Shown in pieces: positions 1 through 7,543 of a DNA stretch of 15,379 nt (position 1 is the stretch's first letter; the number at the start of each line of letters is the position of its first letter). The notes beneath the pieces are model-generated. The model saw nothing but the letters and a program-made list of their open reading frames with translations, had not been told where the DNA came from and did no database searches. The translations under genes were made by a program, and so were the position numbers. The stretch comes from Verrucomicrobiota bacterium (GTDB lineage Bacteria; Verrucomicrobiota; Verrucomicrobiia; Limisphaerales; CAIQOK01). The DNA lies in contig JANYDP010000581.1 of the NCBI GenBank assembly GCA_025363535.1, positions 1 to 15,379 on the forward strand. The letters run 5' to 3'.

Positions 1-686
1 AGGAACTCGCCGGGGCCGGACCGGATCGCGGCGTGGTGTTTCAATCACCTTCGCTGCTGCCCTGGATGACGGCGTTTGAAAATGTCATGCTCGGAGTGGA
101 CCAGGTATTTTTCACTGCCAGCAAGGACGAGCGTCGCGAGATCGTGGAGTATTACCTTACGGTGGTCGGTTTAGGCGAAGCGATGCACAAGCGGCCCGTC
201 GAACTTTCTCAGGGCATGCGGCAGCGTGTCGGCATCGCCCGCGCGTTTGCGCTCAAGCCCAAGATGCTCCTGCTCGACGAACCGTTCGGAATGCTCGACT
301 CGCTCACACGTTATGAATTGCAGCAGGTGCTGATTGAACTCTGGCGTAAAAATAAAATCACCGCGCTCATGGTCACGCACGACGTGGACGAGGCGCTTTT
401 TCTGAGCGACCGGATTGTCTGCATGACCGACGGCCCCGAAGCCGAGGTCGGCGAAATCATGGAAGTGAATTTCCCGCGTCCGCGCGAACGCAAGGCGGTG
501 ATGGAACATCCCGACTATTACAAGCTGCGCGAAGAGCTGATTGAATTTCTCGAAGTCCGCGCCCACAAAAAAACCACCGGTGGCCAGACGGGTGGTGACG
601 CCTCCGCCCCCAAACTTACGGGGCTTCCAGTCGTGCCTGCCAAGCCGGTTAACCTTCAGAAAGAAACTTTGTTAAATCACGTTTGA
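1..686 (+). CDS. ntrD: Nitrate-type ABC transporter ATP-binding protein, 5' end missing
   Basis: This is the ATPase subunit of an ABC importer of the nitrate/sulfonate/taurine class, which energises uptake at the inner membrane. The open frame (frame 3) runs to the window edge, so the Walker A motif and true start lie upstream; the first in-window GTG is not the start. Visible motifs are the Q-loop (VFQSPSLLPWMT), the ABC signature ELSQGMRQRVGIARA, Walker B with its glutamate (MLLLDEPFGMLDS) and the H-loop (VTHDVDEA). The block after the H-loop (SDRIVCMTDGP, then NFPRPRER and a C-terminal DYYKLREELIEFLE helix) is typical of NrtC/NrtD-type ATPases. A roughly 40-residue Pro/Ala/Gly-rich tail extends past the usual end. 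The permease and substrate-binding genes would be expected upstream. SsuB or TauB are alternative subfamilies; the nitrate genes downstream favour nitrate. Confidence 0.9.
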   Translation, partial: ELAGAGPDRGVVFQSPSLLPWMTAFENVMLGVDQVFFTASKDERREIVEYYLTVVGLGEAMHKRPVELSQGMRQRVGIARAFALKPKMLLLDEPFGMLDSLTRYELQQVLIELWRKNKITALMVTHDVDEALFLSDRIVCMTDGPEAEVGEIMEVNFPRPRERKAVMEHPDYYKLREELIEFLEVRAHKKTTGGQTGGDASAPKLTGLPVVPAKPVNLQKETLLNHV

Positions 687-730
687 CCCAAATCAAATAC
701 AAACCATTAGCAGAACCCAAAACTATCCGC

Positions 731-2260
731 ATGAAAATGAAACTGAAAACCCTTGCCTCCAGCACGATCGTCCTTACCGCCATCAGCCAGGTCTATGGCC
801 AGTACGCCCCGCCGCCGCCGCTCGCGCCGTTCCCGGGCTTCATCAACGAAGCGTTGCGCAAAAAAGATCCCTACATGGCGGCTTGGGACTTCGGTGGTAA
901 CAACCGGGCGCGCTATGAACTCAAGGAGGGCTTTGGCATCGCCGGCATCGCCGGCTCGGTGGACTTCCGCGATCATGGCGTGGCGGGCGCAAAGCTGGAC
1001 ACGTACAACGAATATTTCACCGACAAGCTACGCTATCATATCGGTTACACGGCCAAGTGGTTCAGCATTTACGGGGAGGGCCGGAGCAGCTTTGCCAACA
1101 ACGACCAGCGGTTCGCGTACTTCGCCAGCCCGACACCAGCGGGCACTGTAAACCGCAAAGGCCAGGGTCCGGAATCCGACACCATTGATCTGCATCAGGC
1201 TTACGTCACGATTGGCAACCACAAAAAATTTCCGCTCTCACTCAAGATCGGCCGCCAAGAAATGTCGTACGGCGAGGAGCGGTTGATCGGCGCGTTCGGG
1301 TGGAATAACATCGGCCGCATGTTCGACGCCGCCAAAGTCCGCTGGCAGAACGAATGGTTTGCAGCGGATTTTTTCACCTCGCGCGTGGTCGTTCCCGTGG
1401 ACGGGCAATTCAATGTTAACAACGACTACGACTTTTTCTCCGGCATCTACGCCACGACCACCAAGATTCCGAAGAACACGCTGGAGTTATATTTTCTCGC
1501 GCGTGATGCCTCCACCAAAGCCATCGCGGCGGAGACCAGTCCCCAGGCACCGCAGCCCAGTGCGCGGGACATTTACACGCTCGGCGGGCGCTTGAAATCC
1601 TTGCCCGGTCAGATCGGCAACTGGGATTACACGCTGGAGGGTGCCTATCAGTTCGGCAACTTCCGCGACCTCCGCGCCGGCGCACCGGCGACGCGGCTGG
1701 AGCAGGACGCCTTCATGGTGTCCCTGCAGGCGGGTTACACCTTTGCTGATGTCTGGGCCACGCCCCGGCTGGGTCTCGAATATGATTTTGCCAGCGGCGA
1801 CAGCAACCCGCACGACAATGTCCACGGTACGTTTGAAAATCTGTTTCCGACCAACCACAAGTTTTACGGCTACATGGATTTCATCTCGCTGCAAAACATC
1901 CACGACGTGCGCGCCATCCTCCAACTCAAGCCACACTCGCGCGTGAGCCTGGCGGTGGAGGGGCACGGATTCTGGCTGGCCGACGCGAATGACAATTTCT
2001 ACAACGTCGGCGGCGCACCGCGCGGCGGCACCGCCGCCACACCCACCGGCAACGGTTACGGCATCAATCCGAATTACAACCGCTTTGTCGGCACGGAACT
2101 GGACATTGTCGGCGGCGTGGCCTTGACCCGCTTCGCCCAGCTTGAAGTTGGCGTCGGGCATTTCTTCACCGGCAATTACATCCAACAATCACTGCACCAC
2201 GCGAATTTTGGATCGAAGGACGCGAACTACCTCTACGTCCAGACGTCCATTAACTTTTGA
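731..2260 (+). CDS. Outer-membrane beta-barrel protein, alginate-export-like porin
   Basis: Predicted outer-membrane channel of about 509 residues. The chosen ATG at 731 gives an immediate Sec signal peptide (MKMKLKTLASSTIVLTAIS, cleavage probably after VYG near residue 23). The frame is also open upstream to a TTG at 683, but that would bury the signal behind 16 polar residues. After a proline-rich stretch the protein has the features of an alginate-export-type barrel: RARYELKEGFG, then alternating aromatic/polar strands, AWDFGG, KIGRQEMSYGEERLIG and a C-terminal strand ending in phenylalanine (YLYVQTSINF), the usual BAM recognition end. It starts 44 nt after the ABC ATPase stop and is followed by a strong terminator, so it is probably the last gene of the uptake operon. 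The alginate name describes the fold only; nitrate or anion passage is an inference from its position. No clear ribosome binding site is visible. Confidence 0.82.
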   Translation: MKMKLKTLASSTIVLTAISQVYGQYAPPPPLAPFPGFINEALRKKDPYMAAWDFGGNNRARYELKEGFGIAGIAGSVDFRDHGVAGAKLDTYNEYFTDKLRYHIGYTAKWFSIYGEGRSSFANNDQRFAYFASPTPAGTVNRKGQGPESDTIDLHQAYVTIGNHKKFPLSLKIGRQEMSYGEERLIGAFGWNNIGRMFDAAKVRWQNEWFAADFFTSRVVVPVDGQFNVNNDYDFFSGIYATTTKIPKNTLELYFLARDASTKAIAAETSPQAPQPSARDIYTLGGRLKSLPGQIGNWDYTLEGAYQFGNFRDLRAGAPATRLEQDAFMVSLQAGYTFADVWATPRLGLEYDFASGDSNPHDNVHGTFENLFPTNHKFYGYMDFISLQNIHDVRAILQLKPHSRVSLAVEGHGFWLADANDNFYNVGGAPRGGTAATPTGNGYGINPNYNRFVGTELDIVGGVALTRFAQLEVGVGHFFTGNYIQQSLHHANFGSKDANYLYVQTSINF

Positions 2261-2293
2261 ACGGGCCGAAGCATTCGGACGTTCAAGTTGTCC

Positions 2294-2329
2294 AGTCCCG
2301 CTCCGTCTCCAGCGGAGCGGGACTTTTTT
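2294..2329 (+). terminator. Intrinsic terminator after the porin gene
   Basis: A perfect 12-bp stem, AGTCCCGCTCCG paired with CGGAGCGGGACT, encloses a 7-nt loop (2306-2312) and runs directly into six T residues (2324-2329). It lies 33 nt after the porin stop codon. This is a textbook Rho-independent terminator and separates the ABC transporter/porin unit from the nitrate-reduction operon downstream. Confidence 0.93.
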
Positions 2330-2335
2330 AAGCTG

Positions 2336-2476
2336 ATGGAAAAAGCACAGGCTGAAAAGAAACCAACAGCGGCTCCGGTCAAACTTCCAACCGTGGCCGA
2401 AGCGGAGGATGATTATTCCTGTCTGCAAAACCGGGTCGCGCCAGCCTTTAGCCGTTGCGGATGTCTTGTGTCATGA
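2336..2476 (+). other. Short open frame in the intergenic gap, coding status doubtful
   Basis: An ATG-initiated frame of 46 codons starts just after the terminator T-run. Its first half (MEKAQAEKKPTAAPVKLPTV) has a protein-like Lys/Ala/Glu/Pro composition, but the second half is Cys/Arg-rich and unlike a folded domain. I see no ribosome binding site and recognise no family. It could be a remnant of a decayed gene or chance. The rest of the 2261-2598 gap holds the terminator before it and regulatory signals after it. Confidence 0.15.
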
Positions 2477-2492
2477 GTGTGCGTCATGGGTG
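2470..2492 (+). promoter_or_regulatory. Paired GTCATGRGTG elements, possible activator sites
   Basis: Two direct copies of GTCATG(A/G)GTG occur at 2470-2479 and 2483-2492, a 13-nt period. The same stretch also contains the inverted pair CATGA/TCATG (2472-2476 and 2484-2488). It lies about 45-65 bp upstream of the -24 element of the candidate sigma-54 promoter, a reasonable enhancer position. It does not match the NtrC consensus that I know, so the binding protein is unknown and the repeat may be chance. Confidence 0.25.
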
Positions 2493-2534
2493 GAATGAAA
2501 ACTATGAGCTGAATCTTTGGGTCTCGTTTTGAAA

Positions 2535-2551
2535 TTGGCACGCCAGCAGCA
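2535..2551 (+). promoter_or_regulatory. Candidate sigma-54 (RpoN) promoter of the nitrate operon
   Basis: The sequence TTGGCACG-CCAG-CAGCA matches the -24/-12 promoter class. The -24 block TTGGCACG is a perfect consensus match, and the invariant GG (2537-2538) and GC (2549-2550) are separated by exactly 10 nt. The -12 block deviates (CAGCA rather than TTGCA/T). Transcription would begin near 2562, leaving a leader of roughly 37 nt before the transporter ATG at 2599. RpoN control fits a nitrogen-scavenging operon. Confidence 0.6.
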
Positions 2552-2598
2552 CTGGGCGGATCACACGTTGAACGTGCTTGAATTGGATTAAAACGAAC

Positions 2599-3810
2599 AT
2601 GAAACTCTCAGATCTAAAGAACTCCGGCCACTGGCCCACCTTGCTCACCGCGTTTCTGTATTTTGACTACAGCTTCATGGTGTGGACGCTGCTCGGCGTG
2701 CTCGCCAACCAGATTGCCGCGCCGGAGTCGCTCAACCTCACGCCGCAACAGCGCTTCTTCATGGTCTCCGTACCGATTCTCTCCGGCGGTTTTATCCGGC
2801 TCCTGCTCGGCCTGCTCGTGGATCGCATCGGCGCGAAGCGGACGGGAATTCTCGCGCAGCTCGTCGTCATCGCCGGTCTTTCCTGTGCCTGGATCTTCGG
2901 GCTGAAGAACTACGAAGCCACCTTGCTGATGGGCGTCGTACTCGGGGTGGCGGGCGCGAGCTTTGCCGTGGCCTTGCCGCTGGCGGGCCGCTGGTATCCG
3001 CCGAACATGCAAGGCTTGGTCATGGGCCTCGCCGGTGCAGGCAACATCGGCGTGGTGATTGATGCGCTGCTCGCCCCGCGACTCGCGGCGGCCTACGGTT
3101 GGTCGGCGGTGTTCGGCTTCGCGATCATTCCCGCGCTCGTCGTGCTGACGGTCTATTGCATCGTGGCCAAGGAACCGCCGGTGAAAATCACGCCAAAGAA
3201 AATCGGTGATTACTTCCGACTCTTCGCCGAGAAGGATGTCCACTGGTTCTGCTTTTTCTACACCGTCACGTTTGGCGGCTTCGTCGGGCTGGCCTACTCG
3301 CTCGGCATGTATTTCAAAGACCGCTTCAACCTCACGCCGCAGCAGGCCGGTGATCTCGTCGCGCTTTGCACGGCCATCGGCGCGCTCGGGCGTCCGCTCG
3401 GCGGCGGCATCTCCGACCGGATTGGTGGCATAAAATCGCTGCACATTTATTACTCGGTTGCGTGCCTCGCGCTGATTGCGGGCGGTTTGATTGACAGTCT
3501 GGCGCTGAATGTCGCGGCGTTCTTCGTCGCGTGCGCGGCGTTCGGCATGGGCAACGGCTCCGTCTTCCAGCTCCTGCCGCAACGCTTCGGCAAGGAACTC
3601 GGTTTGATGACCGGCCTCGTCGGCTGCGGCGGCGGTCTCGGAGGATTTTTACTGGCGAACATGATGGGCCAGAGTCGTCAGCACACGGGCAGTTATCTCA
3701 CCGGCCTGCTGGTCTTTTCCAGCCTGTGCCTGCTGGCGCTGGTCGGCCTGCGCCTGGTGAAGAAGCGCTGGCGCACCACCTGGGGCGCAGTGGCTCAGGC
3801 GCGGATTTGA
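2599..3810 (+). CDS. nasA: MFS nitrate/nitrite transporter, NarK/NasA type
   Basis: Inner-membrane nitrate carrier of the nitrate-nitrite porter family, 403 residues with about 12 hydrophobic segments, the usual length for bacterial NarK/NasA proteins. Diagnostic features are the first helix (FLYFDYSFMVWTLLGVLA, about residues 20-36), the first nitrate signature region GAGNIG (146-151), the motif GMGNGSVFQLLPQRF (316-330) and GCGGGLGGF (342-350). Arg67 (GGFIRLLLG) and Arg265 (LGRPLGG) are likely counterparts of the two substrate-binding arginines of NarK. I chose the ATG at 2599; a TTG at 2578 is in frame but adds seven atypical residues. A candidate sigma-54 promoter lies upstream, and the kinase gene follows after 18 nt. 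In an assimilatory cluster it most likely imports nitrate; nitrite export or nitrate/nitrite exchange cannot be excluded from sequence. Confidence 0.93.
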   Translation: MKLSDLKNSGHWPTLLTAFLYFDYSFMVWTLLGVLANQIAAPESLNLTPQQRFFMVSVPILSGGFIRLLLGLLVDRIGAKRTGILAQLVVIAGLSCAWIFGLKNYEATLLMGVVLGVAGASFAVALPLAGRWYPPNMQGLVMGLAGAGNIGVVIDALLAPRLAAAYGWSAVFGFAIIPALVVLTVYCIVAKEPPVKITPKKIGDYFRLFAEKDVHWFCFFYTVTFGGFVGLAYSLGMYFKDRFNLTPQQAGDLVALCTAIGALGRPLGGGISDRIGGIKSLHIYYSVACLALIAGGLIDSLALNVAAFFVACAAFGMGNGSVFQLLPQRFGKELGLMTGLVGCGGGLGGFLLANMMGQSRQHTGSYLTGLLVFSSLCLLALVGLRLVKKRWRTTWGAVAQARI

Positions 3811-3828
3811 AAAGTACGCGGACGATGG

Positions 3829-5475
3829 ATGAAAATAAATTCCACCAGTTACGGACTGCCGCAGAAGGAAGGCACTGAATCGCACGATGCCTTCGCGGTG
3901 AAGTCCTGGGGCGAGACGGTCATCGCCGTCCTGGCGGACGGGGCCGGTTCGTCGCGCGTCGCGCGCGAAGCCGCCGACCGGACGGTGCGTTCGTTGGTGA
4001 ACAACTACGAGACGCGGCCCCGCTCGTGGACGCCGCAAAAGGCGTTGATCGAATTCACCCGCCTCAACAACCACACCTTGCACCAGGATTCCCTCACCCG
4101 CTTTGGCGGGCCGGAACTGATCACCACCCTCGCGGTGGCGGTCATTGAAGGTGACCAGCTTTACGGACTGAACGTCGGCGACTCGCGGGTTTATCTCGCG
4201 CGCGGTGGCCAGCTCACCCAACTCTCGCAGGATCATGTCGGGGAGCTTGCCGGGATGAGCCACGTTTTGGATCGTGCCGTCGGGCTGTCGGCGGAAATCG
4301 AGCCGCATTATTTTGAGCGGCAGTTGCAGGATGGCGACATCGCGCTGCTGTGCTCGGACGGAATTTTTAACGTGCTGAATCACGAAGCCCTGGCCGGCCA
4401 GCTGCACCGGCGCGGGGCGGCGCGCAGCCTGGTCGCCACCGCGCGGGAACAGGCGACGCCGGAAACGCTCGACGACATGAGCGCCATCGTGCTTGATATT
4501 GAAAAGACCGGACGACTCCGCGCCGTGAACGAACTGCCGCTGGAAATCCCCGCCACGCTCACCAAAGGCGATGTGGTGGACGGCTTCACGCTCGTGAAGC
4601 CGTTCCAGCACAGCGATCGTGTCTGGCTGGCCACGCGCGACGGGCAGAAGTTCACGCTCAAGTTCGCCCCGCTCGAAGCCCGCGAGAGCGCGGAAATCCT
4701 CAACCTCTTCGTCAAGGAAACCTGGAACGCGCTGCGACTCGCGGACAATGAATTTTTCCCGCGCACCTTCCTGACTGAGCGGGCGACGAAGCGTTTTTAC
4801 GCGATGGAATTCATCGAGGCGCCCAGCCTGAAAACCTTTCTGCGCTCGCGCCAGCTCGCCGTGGATGAAGCCATCGCGCTCGGGAATTTTCTGCTCGCCG
4901 CCGCCCAAAGCCTGCTGCGGTTTGATCTCGTCCACGGCGACCTCAAGCCGGAGAACATCCTGGTCGTGCCCGGCTATGACGGCATCCATTTCAAGCTCGT
5001 GGACTTTGGCAGCGTGACGGAACTGTTCTCCGTCACCTCGCGCGCCGGCACCGCCAGCTATCTTGCGCCGGAACGCTTTCAAGGCGCGGCCATTTCCGAA
5101 CGCACGGAGATTTTTTCCGTTGGCGTCACGCTCTTTGAATCGCTGACCCGCGCGTACCCGTTCGGTGAGATCGAACGTTTCCAAACACCGCGCTTCCACG
5201 CCGCCAAACGACCCGGCAAGCTAAATGCCAACATCCCGCCGTGGCTTGAATCGCTGTTGCTGCGCTCGCTCTCGCCGGAGCCGGAGTCGCGTCACCAGAA
5301 TTATTCCGAGATGCTGTTCGAGTTGTCGCACCCCGATCAGGTCGCGCCGTTTCATCCGAAAAACACCCCGTTGTCCGTGCGCGATCCGCTGCGTTTTTAT
5401 CAGATCGGATTTTACATTTTGTTTGTGATCGTCATCGCGCTTTTATTTCTCCTGTCGAAACATTGGAAACCATGA
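3829..5475 (+). CDS. Membrane-anchored PP2C phosphatase-Ser/Thr kinase fusion
   Basis: Bifunctional signalling protein of 548 residues. Residues 1-225 form a PP2C-type phosphatase with metal-binding aspartates in HDAF (Asp20), ADGAG (Asp37), NVGDSR (Asp118), CSDGI (Asp177) and DDMSAIVL (215-222). Residues 248-510 form a Hanks-type kinase: catalytic Lys278 (FTLKF), HGDLKPEN (369-376, with HGD in place of HRD), DFG (392-394) and APE (414-416). The region where a glycine-rich loop should be (LVKPFQHSDRVWLAT) has no glycines. A single transmembrane helix (about 522-543) ends the protein, so the catalytic parts should face the cytoplasm. It lies between transporter and reductase genes. In Pseudomonas aeruginosa PA1782, annotated as a Ser/Thr kinase, sits between nasA and nirB, so the association is not unique. 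Its target is unknown; the transporter or a reductase are candidates. The stop overlaps the next start as ATGA. Confidence 0.9.
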   Translation: MKINSTSYGLPQKEGTESHDAFAVKSWGETVIAVLADGAGSSRVAREAADRTVRSLVNNYETRPRSWTPQKALIEFTRLNNHTLHQDSLTRFGGPELITTLAVAVIEGDQLYGLNVGDSRVYLARGGQLTQLSQDHVGELAGMSHVLDRAVGLSAEIEPHYFERQLQDGDIALLCSDGIFNVLNHEALAGQLHRRGAARSLVATAREQATPETLDDMSAIVLDIEKTGRLRAVNELPLEIPATLTKGDVVDGFTLVKPFQHSDRVWLATRDGQKFTLKFAPLEARESAEILNLFVKETWNALRLADNEFFPRTFLTERATKRFYAMEFIEAPSLKTFLRSRQLAVDEAIALGNFLLAAAQSLLRFDLVHGDLKPENILVVPGYDGIHFKLVDFGSVTELFSVTSRAGTASYLAPERFQGAAISERTEIFSVGVTLFESLTRAYPFGEIERFQTPRFHAAKRPGKLNANIPPWLESLLLRSLSPEPESRHQNYSEMLFELSHPDQVAPFHPKNTPLSVRDPLRFYQIGFYILFVIVIALLFLLSKHWKP

Positions 5476-7244
5476 CCGGCCTGCCACTCATTCCCGAAAC
5501 CGCCCCGTTCAACGCCGAACAACGGCTCTGGCTCAACGGCTACATGGCCGGCCTGCTCGCCGGCAAAGGCTACATTCCCGCCGGCCAGACCAACGGTGAG
5601 CCCGCCACTGCGACACCAACCGTGCCGCTTTTGATTTTGTTTGGCAGCCAGACCGGCACCGCTGAAAAACTCGCCAAGCAAATTGCCAAGGAAGCCAAGA
5701 CCAAGGGCTGCAATGCGCGCGTCGTGGATGCCGCCGCCCACGCGACGATTGATTGGAGCAAGGAGAGCAACCTGTTCGTCATCACCAGCACCTACGGCGA
5801 AGGCGACATGCCCGACAACGCGCAGGCGTTCTGGGACTGGTTGAAAACCGACGCGTCCGGCTCGCTGGCGCATCTGAAATTTTCCGTCCTGGCACTCGGC
5901 GACACCAACTACGAACAGTTTTGCGCCGCCGGCAAAAAAATTGACGCTCGCCTCGAACAACTCGGCGCGCAGCGGATTCACGAACGCACCGACTGCGAAG
6001 TGGATTACGAAGCCGCTGCGAAAACTTGGATTGCTGCGGTGTTGGGAAAAGTCGGATCCGTTTCCGCCTCTGCACCCGCCACGAATGGAAGCGCTGCTCC
6101 GGCTTCCGCTGCGCCCGCCGGCGAACTGTACGGCAAAAAAAATCCCTTTCCCGCGCGCCTGTTGAGCAATGTTCTCCTTAACAAGGATGGCTCGGACAAG
6201 GAAGTGCGCCATTACGAGATCAGTCTCGATGGCAGCGGCCTCACTTACGAAGCGGGCGACGCGCTGGGCGTGGTGCCACACAACTGTGACGAACTGGTGA
6301 ACGATCTGCTCGCCACGTTGCGTTGCACGGGCGACGAGCCGGTGAAAGTCGGCGAGCACACCAAGCCGCTGCGCGAAGCATTCATCCGGGATTATGACGT
6401 GACCAAGCCGTCGTTGGAATTGCTTGCCTGCGTAGCGAAAGCCGCGCCCGACAGCGTCGTTGCGCCGCTGGTCGCCCCCGAACGCCGCGACGATTTGAAA
6501 AAATGGCTCTGGGGCCGCGATGTTCACGACTTGCTGAATCTCTTGCCTGCGCCAATGCCCGTGACGCAACTGCTTCCGCTGCTCAAACGGCTTGCGCCCC
6601 GGCTCTACTCGATCTCCTCCTCGCCCAAGGCGCACCCCGGCGAAGTTCATCTGACCGTTGGCGCCGTGCGTTACGAAAGCCACGGCCGCGTGCGCAAAGG
6701 CGTGGCGTCAACTTTCCTTGCCGACCGCGTGGGCGATACGGACTACGTCAAAGTTTTCGTCCAGCCTTCGCACGGTTTCAAGCCGCCGCACAATGGGGAC
6801 ACGCCGATGATCATGGTCGGTCCCGGCACCGGCATTGCACCGTTCCGCGCCTTCCTCGAAGAACGCAAAGCCACCGGCGCGAAGGGAAAAAACTGGCTGT
6901 TCTTCGGCGACCAAAAGAGCGCCACGGATTTTCTTTATGAGGAAACCCTCACCGCGTGGAAGAGCGAAGGGTTTCTCACGCGTCTCGATCTGGCTTTCTC
7001 GCGCGATCAGGCGGCGAAGGTTTATGTCCAGAACCGGATGCTGGAAAATGCCGCCGAGCTTTGGCAGTGGCTCCAGTCTGGCGCGCACTTCTACGTCTGC
7101 GGCGACGCCTCGCGCATGGCGAAAGACGTGGATGCTGCGTTGCATCAGATTGCTGAAACGGCCGGTGGTTTGAGCAAGGAAGCTGCCGTCGAGTTCATGA
7201 AAAATCTCAAGGCCGACAAACGCTATCAACGCGACGTTTACTAA
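5472..7244 (+). CDS. CysJ-like NADPH diflavin reductase, probable NirA electron donor
   Basis: Soluble flavoprotein of 590 residues that passes electrons from NADPH through FAD and FMN. After an N-terminal helix (EQRLWLNGYMAGLLAG) comes a flavodoxin domain (about 52-195) with the FMN loop GSQTGTAEKLA, TSTYGEGDMPD and LALGDTNYEQFC. The FAD/NADPH module follows: RLYSISSSPKAHPGEVHL, GVASTFLADR, MVGPGTGIAPFRAF, the SRDQ...KVYVQ block typical of NADPH-specific CysJ proteins, and the C-terminal YQRDVY. I chose the ATG at 5472, which forms an ATGA overlap with the kinase stop and has GGAA at -7; a TTG at 5463 is in frame. Family relatives serve sulfite reductase. Here the nearest partner is the siroheme protein NirA and no CysI or CysH is present, so donation to nitrite reductase is the likelier role. 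A sulfite reductase alpha-subunit role elsewhere in the cell is the alternative. Confidence 0.88.
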   Translation: MTGLPLIPETAPFNAEQRLWLNGYMAGLLAGKGYIPAGQTNGEPATATPTVPLLILFGSQTGTAEKLAKQIAKEAKTKGCNARVVDAAAHATIDWSKESNLFVITSTYGEGDMPDNAQAFWDWLKTDASGSLAHLKFSVLALGDTNYEQFCAAGKKIDARLEQLGAQRIHERTDCEVDYEAAAKTWIAAVLGKVGSVSASAPATNGSAAPASAAPAGELYGKKNPFPARLLSNVLLNKDGSDKEVRHYEISLDGSGLTYEAGDALGVVPHNCDELVNDLLATLRCTGDEPVKVGEHTKPLREAFIRDYDVTKPSLELLACVAKAAPDSVVAPLVAPERRDDLKKWLWGRDVHDLLNLLPAPMPVTQLLPLLKRLAPRLYSISSSPKAHPGEVHLTVGAVRYESHGRVRKGVASTFLADRVGDTDYVKVFVQPSHGFKPPHNGDTPMIMVGPGTGIAPFRAFLEERKATGAKGKNWLFFGDQKSATDFLYEETLTAWKSEGFLTRLDLAFSRDQAAKVYVQNRMLENAAELWQWLQSGAHFYVCGDASRMAKDVDAALHQIAETAGGLSKEAAVEFMKNLKADKRYQRDVY

Positions 7245-7282
7245 AATGCCTGCCTTCACTCACAAGTCCCCTCGCCGCACTT

Positions 7283-7501
7283 CAATCCCAAAGGGATTGC
7301 GTCCTTCAGCCCAGGGTTGCGAGGCACGAGCTACCCTGGGAAAACAGATCGAAAAATTCATCAACCCCAACGGGGTTGTGACGAATCGCCTGTCCAAGAA
7401 GACGCAACCCCGTTGGGGTTGTGGCATCATTCAACTCGCACCCAGGGTAGCCTCGCAAGCTCGGCAACCCGGGGCTTTCAGCCGGAATCCCTTTGGGATT
7501 C
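7283..7501. repeat. 219-bp nested palindromic repeat with six mini-hairpins
   Basis: Six short palindromes are arranged with mirror symmetry about position 7392. The outermost pair is CAATCCC-AAA-GGGATTG (7283-7299) and GAATCCC-TTT-GGGATTC (7485-7501). The middle pair is CCCAGGGT...ACCCTGGG (7310-7340) and CCCAGGGT...ACCCGGGG (7441-7474). The inner pair is CAACCCC-AAC-GGGGTTG (7362-7378) and CAACCCC-GTT-GGGGTTG (7405-7421). The right half aligns as the reverse complement of the left half with diverged spacers, so the whole is one large imperfect inverted repeat. It occupies most of the 299-nt gap between the flavoprotein and nirA; the flanks 7245-7282 and 7502-7543 hold nothing recognisable. 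It resembles dispersed intergenic repeats I associate with Verrucomicrobiota. An open frame crosses it, but the translation only mirrors the repeats. Confidence 0.85.
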
Positions 7502-7543
7502 GTGTTGGGCATAGCGAAGCTGCCGACAACCCCGTTTACTGAC

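Noticed and set aside
683..730. TTG start at 683 for the porin
   Set aside because: It would overlap the ABC ATPase stop and add 16 polar residues before a clear signal peptide that begins at the ATG at 731.
2614..3582. 322-codon frame on the minus strand
   Set aside because: Antisense to the MFS transporter; composition is Arg/Glu/His-rich without hydrophobic core or motifs.
3649..5199. 516-codon frame on the minus strand
   Set aside because: Antisense shadow of the phosphatase-kinase gene, whose + strand motifs are unambiguous.
7283..7501. CRISPR array
   Set aside because: The repeated units are short palindromes in mirror order with variable spacing, not direct repeats with uniform spacers, and no cas gene is present.
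7246..7542. 98-codon open frame between the flavoprotein gene and nirA
   Set aside because: It reads straight through the six-hairpin repeat and its residues (NPNGVV, PRWGCG, ATLG, APRV) simply mirror the palindromes; there is no ribosome binding site or domain.
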